Assembly (NCBI GenBank): GCA_905480235.1
Contig: CAJQPP010000054.1
Span: 1 to 64,000, forward strand
Length of the DNA: 64,000 bases
Source: an uncultured Pirellulaceae bacterium
GTDB lineage: Bacteria > Planctomycetota > Planctomycetia > Pirellulales > Pirellulaceae
Direction: 5' to 3'
The notes beneath the pieces were generated by a model. It worked only from the letters and a program-made list of their open reading frames with translations, was not told the DNA's origin and ran no database searches. The position numbers and the translations under genes are program-made. Positions 44,336 to 53,368 of the stretch are shown here, piece after piece. Every line of letters starts with the position of its first letter. Position 1 is the stretch's first letter.

Positions 44336-45511
44336 TTACGCCTCGCAACGACGACAAATGATGGCAACATACTGGTGCAGCAAACGAGTCAACACCAAGA
44401 CTAAAGGGCGGTCTCCCTGTAACCTTATTTTAACAAACCGATCCATTAAATCCTGCTCGACTCCACGTTTCTTTATTTCCAAGCTACCGGCATGATGCTT
44501 TTTTAAGACATTCTCCACTTCTCGGAGATCCGCTCGGCACTTTTCTAAAACCTCAAAACGCTGCAGTGCCGGGTGAAAATGATCTCCACCCGTCAGATAG
44601 GCGACATCTTCGGTCAACCGCTTTAGACGACATTCATTAGCAAGGGAATCGACCAATCTTCCTGCGATCAACGTCGGATGAGGCTCGTACAAAAAGTCAT
44701 CCAACCGAGGTGCTAATGCTCTGCCGCCTCCCGCCTTTTCGAGATAATCAAAAATCACGTTACCCTGTTGATCAATCGCAGTTGCCGATCGAGCGCCTCG
44801 ATGAATTGCCGTTCCTCCGAACCAGGCAATCTGCTGTTTGCACTCCTTACGATCTCCCAACCACTGGATTTCGTCAGGACGCCAATGCGCTGGCAAACGG
44901 GTTGCGGGAGCTAACTTTATGCCACAGTGAGGGTGTCTTTGAACCAACTGTTCAAGAAATTGCGCCGTGGGTGAAAAATAGTCCAAGTTCGTAGTCCGAC
45001 GTTCGGCCGCGCGGCGATCCGGATCGATGTGAACCCAACAGCAAGGATCGAGCTTATGAGATTCGGCGAGTGCCGTTACGACCTGCACCTTGGCAGAATT
45101 GAGACGCGAATTTTCGGCGGCTAACAAACAGGTGACTGGGTCAGCATCCACACCAGTCGCTTCGGCCACCTTGGCCAACGCCATTAAGTCACCCCCCAAA
45201 CCGCAACACAAATCCGCCACCTGTTTCGCCTCGACATATCGCTGGGCTTTGTAACGGGCCAAATTCTCACCGGTTGCTTGCTCCAACAACTGGCGACGGA
45301 AAAACATGGAGCCCGCTCGTTCAAATTTACGGCTCCCTAACGGCCTAAGCGTCGCCTGTTCCAACAACAGGCGACAACGCTGAGAGGAAAGCCCCTGCTT
45401 TCTTAAGAACTTAAGATCGGCCAAGGCGTCAGCATCTCTTGCGGCGAGTTTCTGGAACCACGCCTGAGTAGTCTCCTCGACCAACCAGCGCCAGTCTTCG
45501 AGTTCCGACAT
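44336..45511 (-). CDS. THUMP-like domain SAM-dependent methyltransferase
   Basis: 391 aa from ATG 45511; a TTG five codons upstream is less likely. SAM motif I is VADLCCGLGGDLMALA (about residues 104-119), then VDADPVTCLLAAENS, and WVHIDPDRRAAERRT in place of a typical motif IV. The C-terminal domain (LYEPHPTLIAGRLVDSLA..LTGGDHFHPALQRFEVLE) is the THUMP-like module of this family. Related proteins are probable RNA methyltransferases, with the target unknown. It lies 11 bp upstream of the GT39-like gene on the same strand. Confidence 0.88.
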   Translation of the reverse strand: MSELEDWRWLVEETTQAWFQKLAARDADALADLKFLRKQGLSSQRCRLLLEQATLRPLGSRKFERAGSMFFRRQLLEQATGENLARYKAQRYVEAKQVADLCCGLGGDLMALAKVAEATGVDADPVTCLLAAENSRLNSAKVQVVTALAESHKLDPCCWVHIDPDRRAAERRTTNLDYFSPTAQFLEQLVQRHPHCGIKLAPATRLPAHWRPDEIQWLGDRKECKQQIAWFGGTAIHRGARSATAIDQQGNVIFDYLEKAGGGRALAPRLDDFLYEPHPTLIAGRLVDSLANECRLKRLTEDVAYLTGGDHFHPALQRFEVLEKCRADLREVENVLKKHHAGSLEIKKRGVEQDLMDRFVKIRLQGDRPLVLVLTRLLHQYVAIICRRCEA

Positions 45512-45768
45512 CTCAGAGTCTTTCAATTCATTTACTGCTTTTGCGAGGGACGAAATACTGTCGAACCGGTCGTGACGATCAACTTGTTTTAACCGGATGA
45601 AGAGGAATTAACACGCCCTAGTTTGCCAAAAACAAGCCCTAGAAATGAGCCAAACGTCAACGCCCGAATAATATATTTTGAATGTAAATCACTAGCTTGG
45701 TTACCCGAATACAAAAGGTCTCGCCCTATTGCCCCCAACCCCCGGTCCTCGAGAGTGCAGTGAGTACC

Positions 45769-46548
45769 ATGAAATTTAAAACGATCTTTCTATTTGGGCT
45801 CGTCGGCCTGATCGTCAGTGCGCCATTCCTGATTAAGCCCGATAATCCAGAAAACGGGCTGGATGGAAATCAGGGTATTTGGGGTTTCTCCAATCCAGCA
45901 CCCGACGCCAACGACGGATCCAACAATTCGGTTTTTACCGGCGCCACCGGTGCCAGTACACCCTATCAATTCGCCAGCAGTCCTAACAATTACTCACCTG
46001 CGGTATCTGTTAGCGGCAATAACGTAGCAACTCCGCCCCCCAGCAGTGCGGTCTCCGAGCCTGTCTACTACGCCTTTCTCAGCATGGACGAGTTCCTGCG
46101 TTTCGACGTATCGCCCGACTGGATCAAAAATCGTTGGCCCCGCGTTTCGACTTTCCCCACGGAAAATAACCTGACGGGCATGCGGGTGCCATTAGTCAGT
46201 GGCCCGAGACCCCAGGATATTCACGGATCGCTGACTTATTTCATTGACAGTAACCAACAAGTACAGCGGATTGGTTTTCGCGGTCGTACGGGCGATGCAT
46301 CAGATCTGGTTAATTTCGCACAGCAACAGGGTTACAAACGGGAAAAATCAAACGGGGCGGGTCTATTCACCAAGAAAAGCTGGGGCCGCACCAAAGGTGC
46401 TTTGCGGCTGGACCATCCTCCCGTTACTCAGAAAGAACTCCCGAACGAAAAACTCATTGTGCTTTTCGAAATCACCAATCCATCCGGAAACCTCGAGATT
46501 AGCCAAAACACCCAAAACATCCTGACTGCGATGGAAAAGATGCCCTAA
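45769..46548 (+). CDS. Exported planctomycete protein, possibly DUF6690-like, unknown function
   Basis: 259 aa from ATG 45769, which opens an N-terminal hydrophobic anchor (MKFKTIFLFGLVGLIVSAPFLI). A low-complexity Asn/Ser/Pro/Gly linker follows (about residues 30-95), then a compact domain with YAFLSMDEFLRFDVSPDWIKNRWPRVSTFP, MRVPLVSGPRPQDIHGSLTYFID and HPPVTQKELPNEKLIVLFEI. The globular part may match DUF6690, but I am unsure. It lies upstream of dnaA on the same strand with 417 bp between. Probably periplasmic. Confidence 0.7.
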   Translation: MKFKTIFLFGLVGLIVSAPFLIKPDNPENGLDGNQGIWGFSNPAPDANDGSNNSVFTGATGASTPYQFASSPNNYSPAVSVSGNNVATPPPSSAVSEPVYYAFLSMDEFLRFDVSPDWIKNRWPRVSTFPTENNLTGMRVPLVSGPRPQDIHGSLTYFIDSNQQVQRIGFRGRTGDASDLVNFAQQQGYKREKSNGAGLFTKKSWGRTKGALRLDHPPVTQKELPNEKLIVLFEITNPSGNLEISQNTQNILTAMEKMP

Positions 46549-46965
46549 CCTAGCATCGGGGCCACTCTTGAAAGATCACCACTCGGGACTTTTTTTCATT
46601 GACAAGTTATCCCCCACCTACCTAAGTTTCGAGGCATGGGTAGGTTTGTTTTCTTGGCGCTCTTTGTCGATCATTGGGCCTATACAGCAGGAAAAAACAG
46701 GCTGTGATTTTTTCTGCTCAAAATTCGATTCAGGTGGTTTGACAACCTTGCTAGCAACCTTACACTGGCCTCCCTCGCGACAAGTTTAGATCTCTATCGA
46801 AAAAATGATTTTTCAAGAGAACGAACTTCCGCGACGTTTCGATAAATTTTTTGTTCGAAAATCATACGCCGTCTCAGTTGTTCTGGACATCACGCCCAAC
46901 GCAGTTGGCCATTTTCGCCAACACCAAATGGGGTCGTCGTATGCGCACACAGGAAGTGCCAGGAA
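46549..46965. other. dnaA upstream region
   Basis: 417 bp between the exported protein and dnaA. The last 170 bp are AT-rich in places (around 46798-46870). They contain an imperfect inverted repeat ATGATTTTTC (46806-46815) and GAAAATCAT (46858-46866), and a 9-bp direct repeat next to the start codon. TTATCCCCC at about 46606 differs at two positions from the classical DnaA box TTATCCACA. I cannot call an origin from this. Confidence 0.5.
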
Positions 46966-46982
46966 GTGACCCGGTCCCTTAA
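46941..46982 (+). CDS. Possible 13-codon leader ORF overlapping the dnaA start
   Basis: ATG 46941 to TAA 46980-46982 encodes MRTQEVPGSDPVP in a different frame from dnaA. It overlaps the dnaA GTG (46966) and ends 14 bp inside the gene. Ribosomes finishing this frame would end within reach of the dnaA start, so translational coupling is possible. A G-rich run (GGGG) lies about 9 bp upstream. Speculative; such frames also arise by chance. Confidence 0.3.
   Translation: MRTQEVPGSDPVP
46950..46968 (+). repeat. Tandem direct repeat at the dnaA start
   Basis: CAGGAAGTG occurs at 46950-46958 and again at 46960-46968, offset by 10 bp. Each copy carries an SD-like AGGA and a GTG; the second GTG is the dnaA start. 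Confidence 0.6.
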
Positions 46983-48426
46983 GGAAATTCGACAAGCCAT
47001 TGCTTGGCAACTGAAAGAATCAATCGGCGAAGACCGATTCGATTTGTGGTTCAGCGAAGACCATTCGCTTGCTTTTGAAGATGGGCAATTGCTCGTTTCG
47101 GCAGGCGATGAGCTATCGTTGAAGTTCATTCAGCAACAATTCCAAAAGCCGCTTCGCGAATCAACGGAAGCGGTACTGGGGAATCGCGTTGGCCTGCGAT
47201 TCATCGTGCATACGGAAGAAACCGCTTCTGCCAGACAACATGCATTATTTTCTGATGACCAATTAGCGGAAGCGGGCATGCAGGCGATGCCACTCAGCGA
47301 TTCGCGTCAAACGCCTAAACCTAATCGCCGCCGCAACACGCGACGTCACGATACAGGACATGAGATGCCCTTGTTGACAGGGCGTAGTCCTCAAGAATCT
47401 CAAAGCCTCGACACTTTTCAATTCGGAAAAAAGAACCTGTTGTTGGAAACAGCAATCCAGGAACTGTTTGCTGAACCCGGTAAATTCAATCCCTTGGTCT
47501 TACACGGACCGGTGGGTTGCGGCAAATCTCATTTAGTCACTGCGATGGTATCCCGGGCCCGCCAAACCCGACAATTTCGGCGTTGCGTCAATATTACAGC
47601 GGAACAGTTTACATCCAGCTTCATTGATGCTTTGCAAAATCGACGACTCACGGATTTTCGCAGTAAGTTTCGCAACCTCGATTTACTGGCCATGGATGAC
47701 ATCCAGTTTCTTGCGGGGAAACAAGCCACCATCATTGAATTCCAGAACACTTTGGAAACTTTGATGCGGACCGGGAAACAAATTGTGATCACTTCCGATC
47801 GTCCCGTGGCCGAATTGCGATTTGCGGAAGACACGCTTTTCACAAGGTTATCAGCAGGTCTCACCTGCCCAATTCGCTATCCTGACCTCGATGGTCGCAT
47901 CGAAATCGTTCGGCACTTGGCAACCTCGCGAAAATTAGATCTACGCCCAGACGTGGAGCGTATCATCGCGGAGCGTATCGGCCGGGACGTCAGGTTATTG
48001 TCGGGTGCGGTGAATCGATTAAAAGCGATGACCATGGTGTGCAATTATACGCTGGATACCAGCGCCGCCGAACAATGCTTGGCGGATCTTTTTCACACGC
48101 AAAGTCCGATCGTCTCCCTGGCCAAAATCGAACGCGTCGTATGCGATATTTGTGGTGTCGATTCCAGCGAGCTCAAAAGCAGCAAACGTATTAAACGAAT
48201 TAGTACGGCTCGCATGTTGGCGATGTGGCTTTCACGCAAATACACCTCCGCAGGACTTGCCGAAATTGGCAAATTCTATGGCGGTCGCAGCCACAGCACG
48301 GTTGTTGCTGCAGAAAAGAAGATCAACGGGCTGTTGAAGTCCGACGAAGCGATTCAATTACGAACCCGCCAAACGAGCATCTCCAGTGCCATGGGCCGTT
48401 TGAAACATTCGCTTGACGTGGGTTAG
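46966..48426 (+). CDS. dnaA: Chromosomal replication initiator DnaA (divergent)
   Basis: 486 aa, starting at GTG 46966 with AGGA in a repeated AGGAAGTG. Domain I spans about residues 5-75 (IRQAIAWQLKESIGEDRFDLWF). A basic, Asn/Arg-rich domain II follows. Domain III is AAA+: Walker A G181-PVGCGKS188, Walker B LLAMDD245IQFL, and the Arg-finger region LFTRLSAGL. Domain IV carries the DnaA signature (AEIGKFYGGRSHSTVVAAEKKI). The canonical signature reads GGRDHSTV; here the base-contacting Asp is Ser442. It binds origin DNA and loads helicase. No dnaN or rpmH neighbours are present. Confidence 0.92.
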   Translation: MTRSLKEIRQAIAWQLKESIGEDRFDLWFSEDHSLAFEDGQLLVSAGDELSLKFIQQQFQKPLRESTEAVLGNRVGLRFIVHTEETASARQHALFSDDQLAEAGMQAMPLSDSRQTPKPNRRRNTRRHDTGHEMPLLTGRSPQESQSLDTFQFGKKNLLLETAIQELFAEPGKFNPLVLHGPVGCGKSHLVTAMVSRARQTRQFRRCVNITAEQFTSSFIDALQNRRLTDFRSKFRNLDLLAMDDIQFLAGKQATIIEFQNTLETLMRTGKQIVITSDRPVAELRFAEDTLFTRLSAGLTCPIRYPDLDGRIEIVRHLATSRKLDLRPDVERIIAERIGRDVRLLSGAVNRLKAMTMVCNYTLDTSAAEQCLADLFHTQSPIVSLAKIERVVCDICGVDSSELKSSKRIKRISTARMLAMWLSRKYTSAGLAEIGKFYGGRSHSTVVAAEKKINGLLKSDEAIQLRTRQTSISSAMGRLKHSLDVG

Positions 48427-48566
48427 TTGGCGTCCCGGCGGTGACCGTTAATCCCAGGCCATCGCGTAACCGCTAGCATTCTTGGCGTGTATTGAAGTTG
48501 ACGGCTCCTCGCAAACGCGCCAACATTCGCGAATCAAAACGCGGCCTAGTTTCTTTTTGCTCAAAT

Positions 48567-50549
48567 ATGTTTCATTTCCTCAGCGCACTCAAGCAATCGC
48601 TGCGGTATCGCTGGTCGATAGCCGGAGCCGTCACTTGCTCATTAATGGTGGCCATGCTTTGGAGTGCGAGCATCACGACAGTCTTTCCTTTGGTAGAGAC
48701 CGTTTTCGAAAGAAAGACATTTCCGGAATGGGTTACCGAAGAACTTGAGGAAGCCGAGAACCGGCGAGATAAACTTCAGCAAGAAGTTGCCGATTTACAG
48801 GTTGAGCTCGATGATTCTGACAAGCGCTCTGCCACACCTATCCAAGCCGAGCTAGCCAAAAAACAAGATTTTCTTTTAGCGGAAACCAAGGCCGTCGAGT
48901 GGTTTGGTGCCTGGCAGCCAACGATTGAACGTTACGCTCCCGCCACGCCATTCGGTAGTTTATTGGCAGCCATGACATTTCTGGTCATCGCGACTGCCAT
49001 CAAGGGGGTCTTCCTTATCCTCAGCTGCCTGTGCGTCGCTCGGGTGGCCAACGGCACCGTGATGGATATGAGGCGAATCTACTACCGAAAAGCCATGGAG
49101 TTGGACCAACTACGTATCGATCGTATTGGCACTTCCAACATGATGACCCATCTGGCGCACAACATGATGCTAGTCAGTGGTGCCTTGACCATGTTTTATG
49201 GCAAGTCGATTCGCGAGCCATTAAAAATGATCACTTGCCTGTCAATTGCGGCTTGGATTTCATTTCCACTGTTGTTGATTTCGCTGACGGTGGTGCCATT
49301 TGGTGCCATCTTGGTCCACCGGGTATCGCGAGGCATGAAGAATGCGACGCGTAAAGAGGTGGAGGGAATGGCTGACATTTTCGAGACGCTCATCGAGACG
49401 TTCGGTTCGATCAAGACCGTACGCATTTTTAATCAGGAAAGCACCGAACGAAAACGCTTTAAGAGCAACTCGGGAATGCTGTATCGCATGGCGATGCGCA
49501 TGCGATTTTACGACGCACTCCTGCGTCCCACCACCGAATTACTGGGCATCGTTGCGATCGCCGTTTCCATTCTCGCCGGCGCCTGGTTGACCCTCTCCGG
49601 TTCGCAGACTCTTTTTGGATTCACCATTAGTGAGCGTCCGCTATCGCCTGGCGAGTTAATGTTATTTTATGGCATGCTAGCCGGCGCCAGTGACCCGGCG
49701 CGCAAAATGAGCGAGATCATCAATGTGCTTGTTCGTGGAGGAACGGCATGCGAAGCATTAAACAATTGCTACGATGTCGAATCCAAAGTCACGGCCCCGG
49801 AGAACCCCACGCCCATTCCACTCCACGCGGAAGAGATTGAATTTGATAACGTTCTATTCGCTTACACACCCCATCAACCGGTGGTTAAAAACGTTTCCTT
49901 CAAAATCCCTCACGGCCAAACATTGGTTATTGTTGGCGAAAACGGCTCCGGAAAATCGACTCTAGTAAATCTGTTGGCGAGATTCTACGACCCCCACGTG
50001 GGCCGCATTTTAATCGATGGTGTGGATATTAAAGAATCCAACCCGAAAAAACTCAGACGTCAAATCGCTTGGGTTACTCAAGACTCGGCATTATTCCAAG
50101 GCACCATATACGAAAACATCGCCTACGGTACCCGCCACCCCGATCGTGAACAGGTGATGGCCGCAGCTCGCATGGCACGCGTGGATCAATTCATCGACCA
50201 ACTCGGACAAGGGTTTGAAACGCAGGTCGGGGAGGGCGGTAAGCAGCTCTCAGCCGGACAACGCCAGCGGGTAATTTTAGCCAGAGCGATAGTCGCCGAC
50301 CCCCAAATATTGATCCTCGACGAAGCCACCAGCCAGCTAGACGGTCATACCGAACGATTGCTGCATGATTCCTTGGCTCCATTTATCAAGTCACGTACCA
50401 CGATCATTATCACTCACCGACTCTCCACCGTGGATATGGCCGATCGGGTCATCGTCATGGAAGGCGGAAAAGTGGTAAGTGATAGCACTCCCGCAGACGC
50501 GGCCGATTCCTCGGAGAAATTCAAGTTCCTTTTCGCAAAAAGCGCTTGA
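48567..50549 (+). CDS. ABC exporter, fused membrane and ATPase domains (MsbA-like)
   Basis: 660 aa from ATG 48567; the frame also opens upstream with TTG but neither start has a good SD. Membrane helix 1 (about residues 16-40) is followed by an unusual charged coiled-coil insert (EELEEAENRRDKLQQEVADLQ, about 60-110). The rest of the membrane domain then leads into the ATPase: VVIVGENGSGKSTLVNLLARF, ITQDSALFQGT-like Q-loop (WVTQDSALFQGTIYENIAYG), signature QLSAGQRQRVILARAI, ILILDEATSQLD and ITHRLS. It resembles flippases of lipid-linked sugars. It stands beside two glycosyltransferases, which fits that role. Confidence 0.92.
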   Translation: MFHFLSALKQSLRYRWSIAGAVTCSLMVAMLWSASITTVFPLVETVFERKTFPEWVTEELEEAENRRDKLQQEVADLQVELDDSDKRSATPIQAELAKKQDFLLAETKAVEWFGAWQPTIERYAPATPFGSLLAAMTFLVIATAIKGVFLILSCLCVARVANGTVMDMRRIYYRKAMELDQLRIDRIGTSNMMTHLAHNMMLVSGALTMFYGKSIREPLKMITCLSIAAWISFPLLLISLTVVPFGAILVHRVSRGMKNATRKEVEGMADIFETLIETFGSIKTVRIFNQESTERKRFKSNSGMLYRMAMRMRFYDALLRPTTELLGIVAIAVSILAGAWLTLSGSQTLFGFTISERPLSPGELMLFYGMLAGASDPARKMSEIINVLVRGGTACEALNNCYDVESKVTAPENPTPIPLHAEEIEFDNVLFAYTPHQPVVKNVSFKIPHGQTLVIVGENGSGKSTLVNLLARFYDPHVGRILIDGVDIKESNPKKLRRQIAWVTQDSALFQGTIYENIAYGTRHPDREQVMAAARMARVDQFIDQLGQGFETQVGEGGKQLSAGQRQRVILARAIVADPQILILDEATSQLDGHTERLLHDSLAPFIKSRTTIIITHRLSTVDMADRVIVMEGGKVVSDSTPADAADSSEKFKFLFAKSA

Positions 50550-50653
50550 ACGAAAAATCTTGCTGTCTGCTATTTCACGAAATGATGCAAATCTGATATC
50601 TTCGAAAATCTCGCAAGCAATCCTTTTTGGCGTGATGGAACAAGGAAGTTCAA

Positions 50654-51943
50654 GTGGGCCTGTTGAAAAGATTTCGACAAAGTAGACACCAACGTATTAG
50701 CTCTGCGCCAACACTGTCCCTGCACTCTGGCACACAGTCCCCCGACGCTCCTCGCGTACTTTTTGTGTCGCACGAGGCGACGCGCACAGGCGCTCCCAAA
50801 ATCATCCTCAATATCGTTCGCCAATTTCAGGAAAAGACGGACCTGAACCTGCAGTCCATTCTGCATAGCGGTGGATTTTTGGCTGAAGAATTTGGCCGCT
50901 ACTCTGAGGTCGACTGCCTGAATTTACCGCGTGAATCCACCGAAGAATTAAGTCGTCTTGTCCGCAAAATATGCCTGCGACATAAAGACAATCCGCCTGT
51001 CCTGGCAATTTGCAATTCCATGGAATCGCGATTTGTGGCTTACGAATTGCAAAAGCAGGGCATCCCTGTTGTCTTTTTAATTCATGAATTGCCTTCGTCC
51101 TACGAAGTGGAAGATTACCAAAAAGTCTATGACTGCTCGGAACGAATCATTTTTCCGGTCGATGTGGTACACGACTCAACGCACGAAAAACTAAGCTTGC
51201 CTGAGGGCAAGTGTTCAGTGGTACCGCAAGGCCTGCTGAATCCTGAATTCGCTCAAGATATTGATCGGGAACGTGTGCGTAGGCAAATTCGCCAAGAACT
51301 AAAATTGCCGCAAGATGCCTATATTGTTTTGGGATGCGGTACGCTCGATCTGCGGAAAGGCATCGACCATTATTGCGGTGTGGCTCGGACCCTATTACGA
51401 AAAAACAAAATTTCCCGACCCGTGCATTTTGTCTGGCTTGGCGAAGGAGATCGCTGGGCACACACGCCTTACCATTACGCGATGCTCGATGTGGAAAAGT
51501 CCAAAATATTTCATAACGTTCATTTCATCGGTGAGCGCGAGGATGTGCAGCCCTGGTTTGCCGGTTCAGATGTATTTGTACTCACCTCCCGAGTCGATCC
51601 ATTCCCATGTGTGATTCATGAGGCCATGGCAGCCAAACTGCCGGTGATTTCATTTGATTCCTCTGGTGGAGCCACCCAATGCCTTAGCCAAGGTGCCGGC
51701 TTGGTCGTACCCTATGCTGATTACGAAACGATGTGCGAACGCATCCTGCTGTTAGCCACCAATCAGGCAATTGCCGATAACATTCGCGCTGTGGCTTACA
51801 AAAAGGTTTATGACGAATTTTGTTTCGACAAATACACGGACCATTTAATCCGCATGGCGGAGCAAACCACGCAATTGTCGCTAGCGCGAAAATCGAAACC
51901 GAGCGTTAAAGTGGCACCGGCGAGTATTCGCCGCGCGGCGTAA
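50654..51943 (+). CDS. Family 4 glycosyltransferase
   Basis: 429 aa, GTG start at 50654 with GGAAG upstream. N-terminal Rossmann half: RVLFVSHEATRTGAPKIILNIV. C-terminal half: IVLGCGTLDLRKGIDHYCGVA, VHFVWLGEGDRW, HNVHFIGEREDVQPWFAGSDVFVLTSRVDPFPCVIHEAMAAKLPVISFDSSGG (donor site with the ExxxxxxxE-type region). GT-B fold, retaining, nucleotide-sugar donor, cytoplasmic face. The substrate is unknown. It sits 104 bp after the ABC exporter, likely in the same surface-glycan function. Confidence 0.92.
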   Translation: MGLLKRFRQSRHQRISSAPTLSLHSGTQSPDAPRVLFVSHEATRTGAPKIILNIVRQFQEKTDLNLQSILHSGGFLAEEFGRYSEVDCLNLPRESTEELSRLVRKICLRHKDNPPVLAICNSMESRFVAYELQKQGIPVVFLIHELPSSYEVEDYQKVYDCSERIIFPVDVVHDSTHEKLSLPEGKCSVVPQGLLNPEFAQDIDRERVRRQIRQELKLPQDAYIVLGCGTLDLRKGIDHYCGVARTLLRKNKISRPVHFVWLGEGDRWAHTPYHYAMLDVEKSKIFHNVHFIGEREDVQPWFAGSDVFVLTSRVDPFPCVIHEAMAAKLPVISFDSSGGATQCLSQGAGLVVPYADYETMCERILLLATNQAIADNIRAVAYKKVYDEFCFDKYTDHLIRMAEQTTQLSLARKSKPSVKVAPASIRRAA

Positions 51944-51958
51944 CGCTATCTGCGTTAC
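51940..51958. terminator. Hairpin between convergent glycosyltransferase genes
   Basis: GTAACGC (51940-51946), TATCT, GCGTTAC (51952-51958): a perfect 7-bp stem that includes the TAA stop of the upstream gene. No T-run on either side, so it may act as a weak, bidirectional or Rho-assisted terminator or as mRNA end protection. Confidence 0.5.
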
Positions 51959-51981
51959 CTGCACACAATCTCACTGAAGCT

Positions 51982-53184
51982 TCACGCTCGTTGTTCACTG
52001 AGTAGGTTCTGATAAACCTCTGCCACCCCGTGAGCCATGCTGACATCCGAAAACTGAGTGCGTTGACGGTCCAGGGCGGACTGACGTAAAGCCTGCCAAT
52101 CGTATCTCTTCTCGATCAAATCGACGACGCAATCCGCTAATGCGTTAGCATCTCCGGGTCGAAAAATTAGGCCATCCGTGCCACCCCGAATCGCTTGGTT
52201 GACGCCTTCGACTTCGGCCGAAATTACCGGTGTGCCCAACGCCATAGCCTCGAGGATCACCATCGGTAGTCCCTCACCAAAAAGGCTAGGCAACACAAAG
52301 GCATCCATTCGCTGAAATTGCTGAGCGACATCACTTACGAATCCTGTCCACTCGATCGCGTCGGCAAGCCCCAGTTCGCTCACCAACTTTTGAATTTTCG
52401 ACTCATAATCGGGCGTTTCAAAAGGTCCCACCGCCAACAGTCGAACGTCGTATTGACGCTCCCGCAAAATTGCCAACGCCTGCAAAAGCACCTCCGTACC
52501 TTTGCGTGGTCGAAACAACGCAGTCGTACCTAGCGTCCAGACTTGGGATGGCGCCACTCGTTCTGGCGTTCCATTTACCACGGAAACACCATTAGGGACG
52601 GTAGTCAATTTTTCAGCAGGGTGCCCGATGGATAGCATGTAATCACGAATACTGTCGGATACACAAATGAAATGATCGACCTGTCTAGCCGACCACGACT
52701 CCACAAATCGATTGATACGATTAGCAAAAGACCGGGTGGAATCATGTCCCACGGGACTGTGCACATGATAAATGAGCGGTAGTCCTAATTTTCGTTTAAT
52801 GAGACTGCCTGCCATCAACGTCCGAGGTGTATGGGCATGCAAAATCTCAAAACGACCTTGTCTTGCTTCGTGGGAGATTTTTCGGATCGTCTTGAAGTCC
52901 AACTTGGACCGCATCGGTGTTTCAAACAGCTCATTCTCGGATTGCCGTTTTTCAGGAAACAGCCGTGGCTTGAGACAGGCAAAGCCGACATCGTATCCGA
53001 TGTCCGGTAACGTCATCCCCAACAAATCCTGCACTCGCTCAGCACCCGAGAAGTGTTCACCATTGATCAGGTGTAATACCCGCGGTATCGCCTGACGGGA
53101 AGAAGCAGAGCCTGCGTGTTTGGATTTGCCCAAAGCGATTGGCTGGTTCATGACGTCGAACACGAAAAAAGGAGCGAATGACAA
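51982..53184 (-). CDS. Family 4 glycosyltransferase
   Basis: 400 aa if translation starts at TTG 53184, which has AAGGAA 4-5 bp upstream; an ATG at 53151 (389 aa) lacks an SD, so the start is uncertain. GT-B motifs: RVLHLINGEHFSGAERVQDLL, ILHAHTPRTLMAGSLI, LIYHVHSPVGHD, TVPNGVSV, LFRPRKGTEVLLQALAIL, IEWTGFVSDVAQQFQRMDAFVLPSLFGEGLPMVILEAMALGTPVISAEVEGVNQAI. It is the convergent partner of the other GT4 gene. Substrate unknown; probably cell-surface glycan synthesis. Confidence 0.91.
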   Translation of the reverse strand: MSFAPFFVFDVMNQPIALGKSKHAGSASSRQAIPRVLHLINGEHFSGAERVQDLLGMTLPDIGYDVGFACLKPRLFPEKRQSENELFETPMRSKLDFKTIRKISHEARQGRFEILHAHTPRTLMAGSLIKRKLGLPLIYHVHSPVGHDSTRSFANRINRFVESWSARQVDHFICVSDSIRDYMLSIGHPAEKLTTVPNGVSVVNGTPERVAPSQVWTLGTTALFRPRKGTEVLLQALAILRERQYDVRLLAVGPFETPDYESKIQKLVSELGLADAIEWTGFVSDVAQQFQRMDAFVLPSLFGEGLPMVILEAMALGTPVISAEVEGVNQAIRGGTDGLIFRPGDANALADCVVDLIEKRYDWQALRQSALDRQRTQFSDVSMAHGVAEVYQNLLSEQRA

Positions 53185-53368
53185 ACGTTCCTTGAAATCT
53201 AGATTGCAGAGCCAAGCTCATTCATACCAATTTGGTGATGCGGTTTGGCAAACCGAATTCACTTCGCCTCAACCCCCCCGACCGTCACGATTGTTATAAA
53301 ACACGAGCAATGGCTCCGTCAGCGGTCTCGTTTTCGTGAGGGAATGGGAATCTGCCGTGGCGGGTATT

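Noticed and set aside
46549-46965. Replication origin upstream of dnaA
   Set aside because: Only one poor DnaA-box-like site was found and no cluster; location cannot be decided without genome-wide skew.
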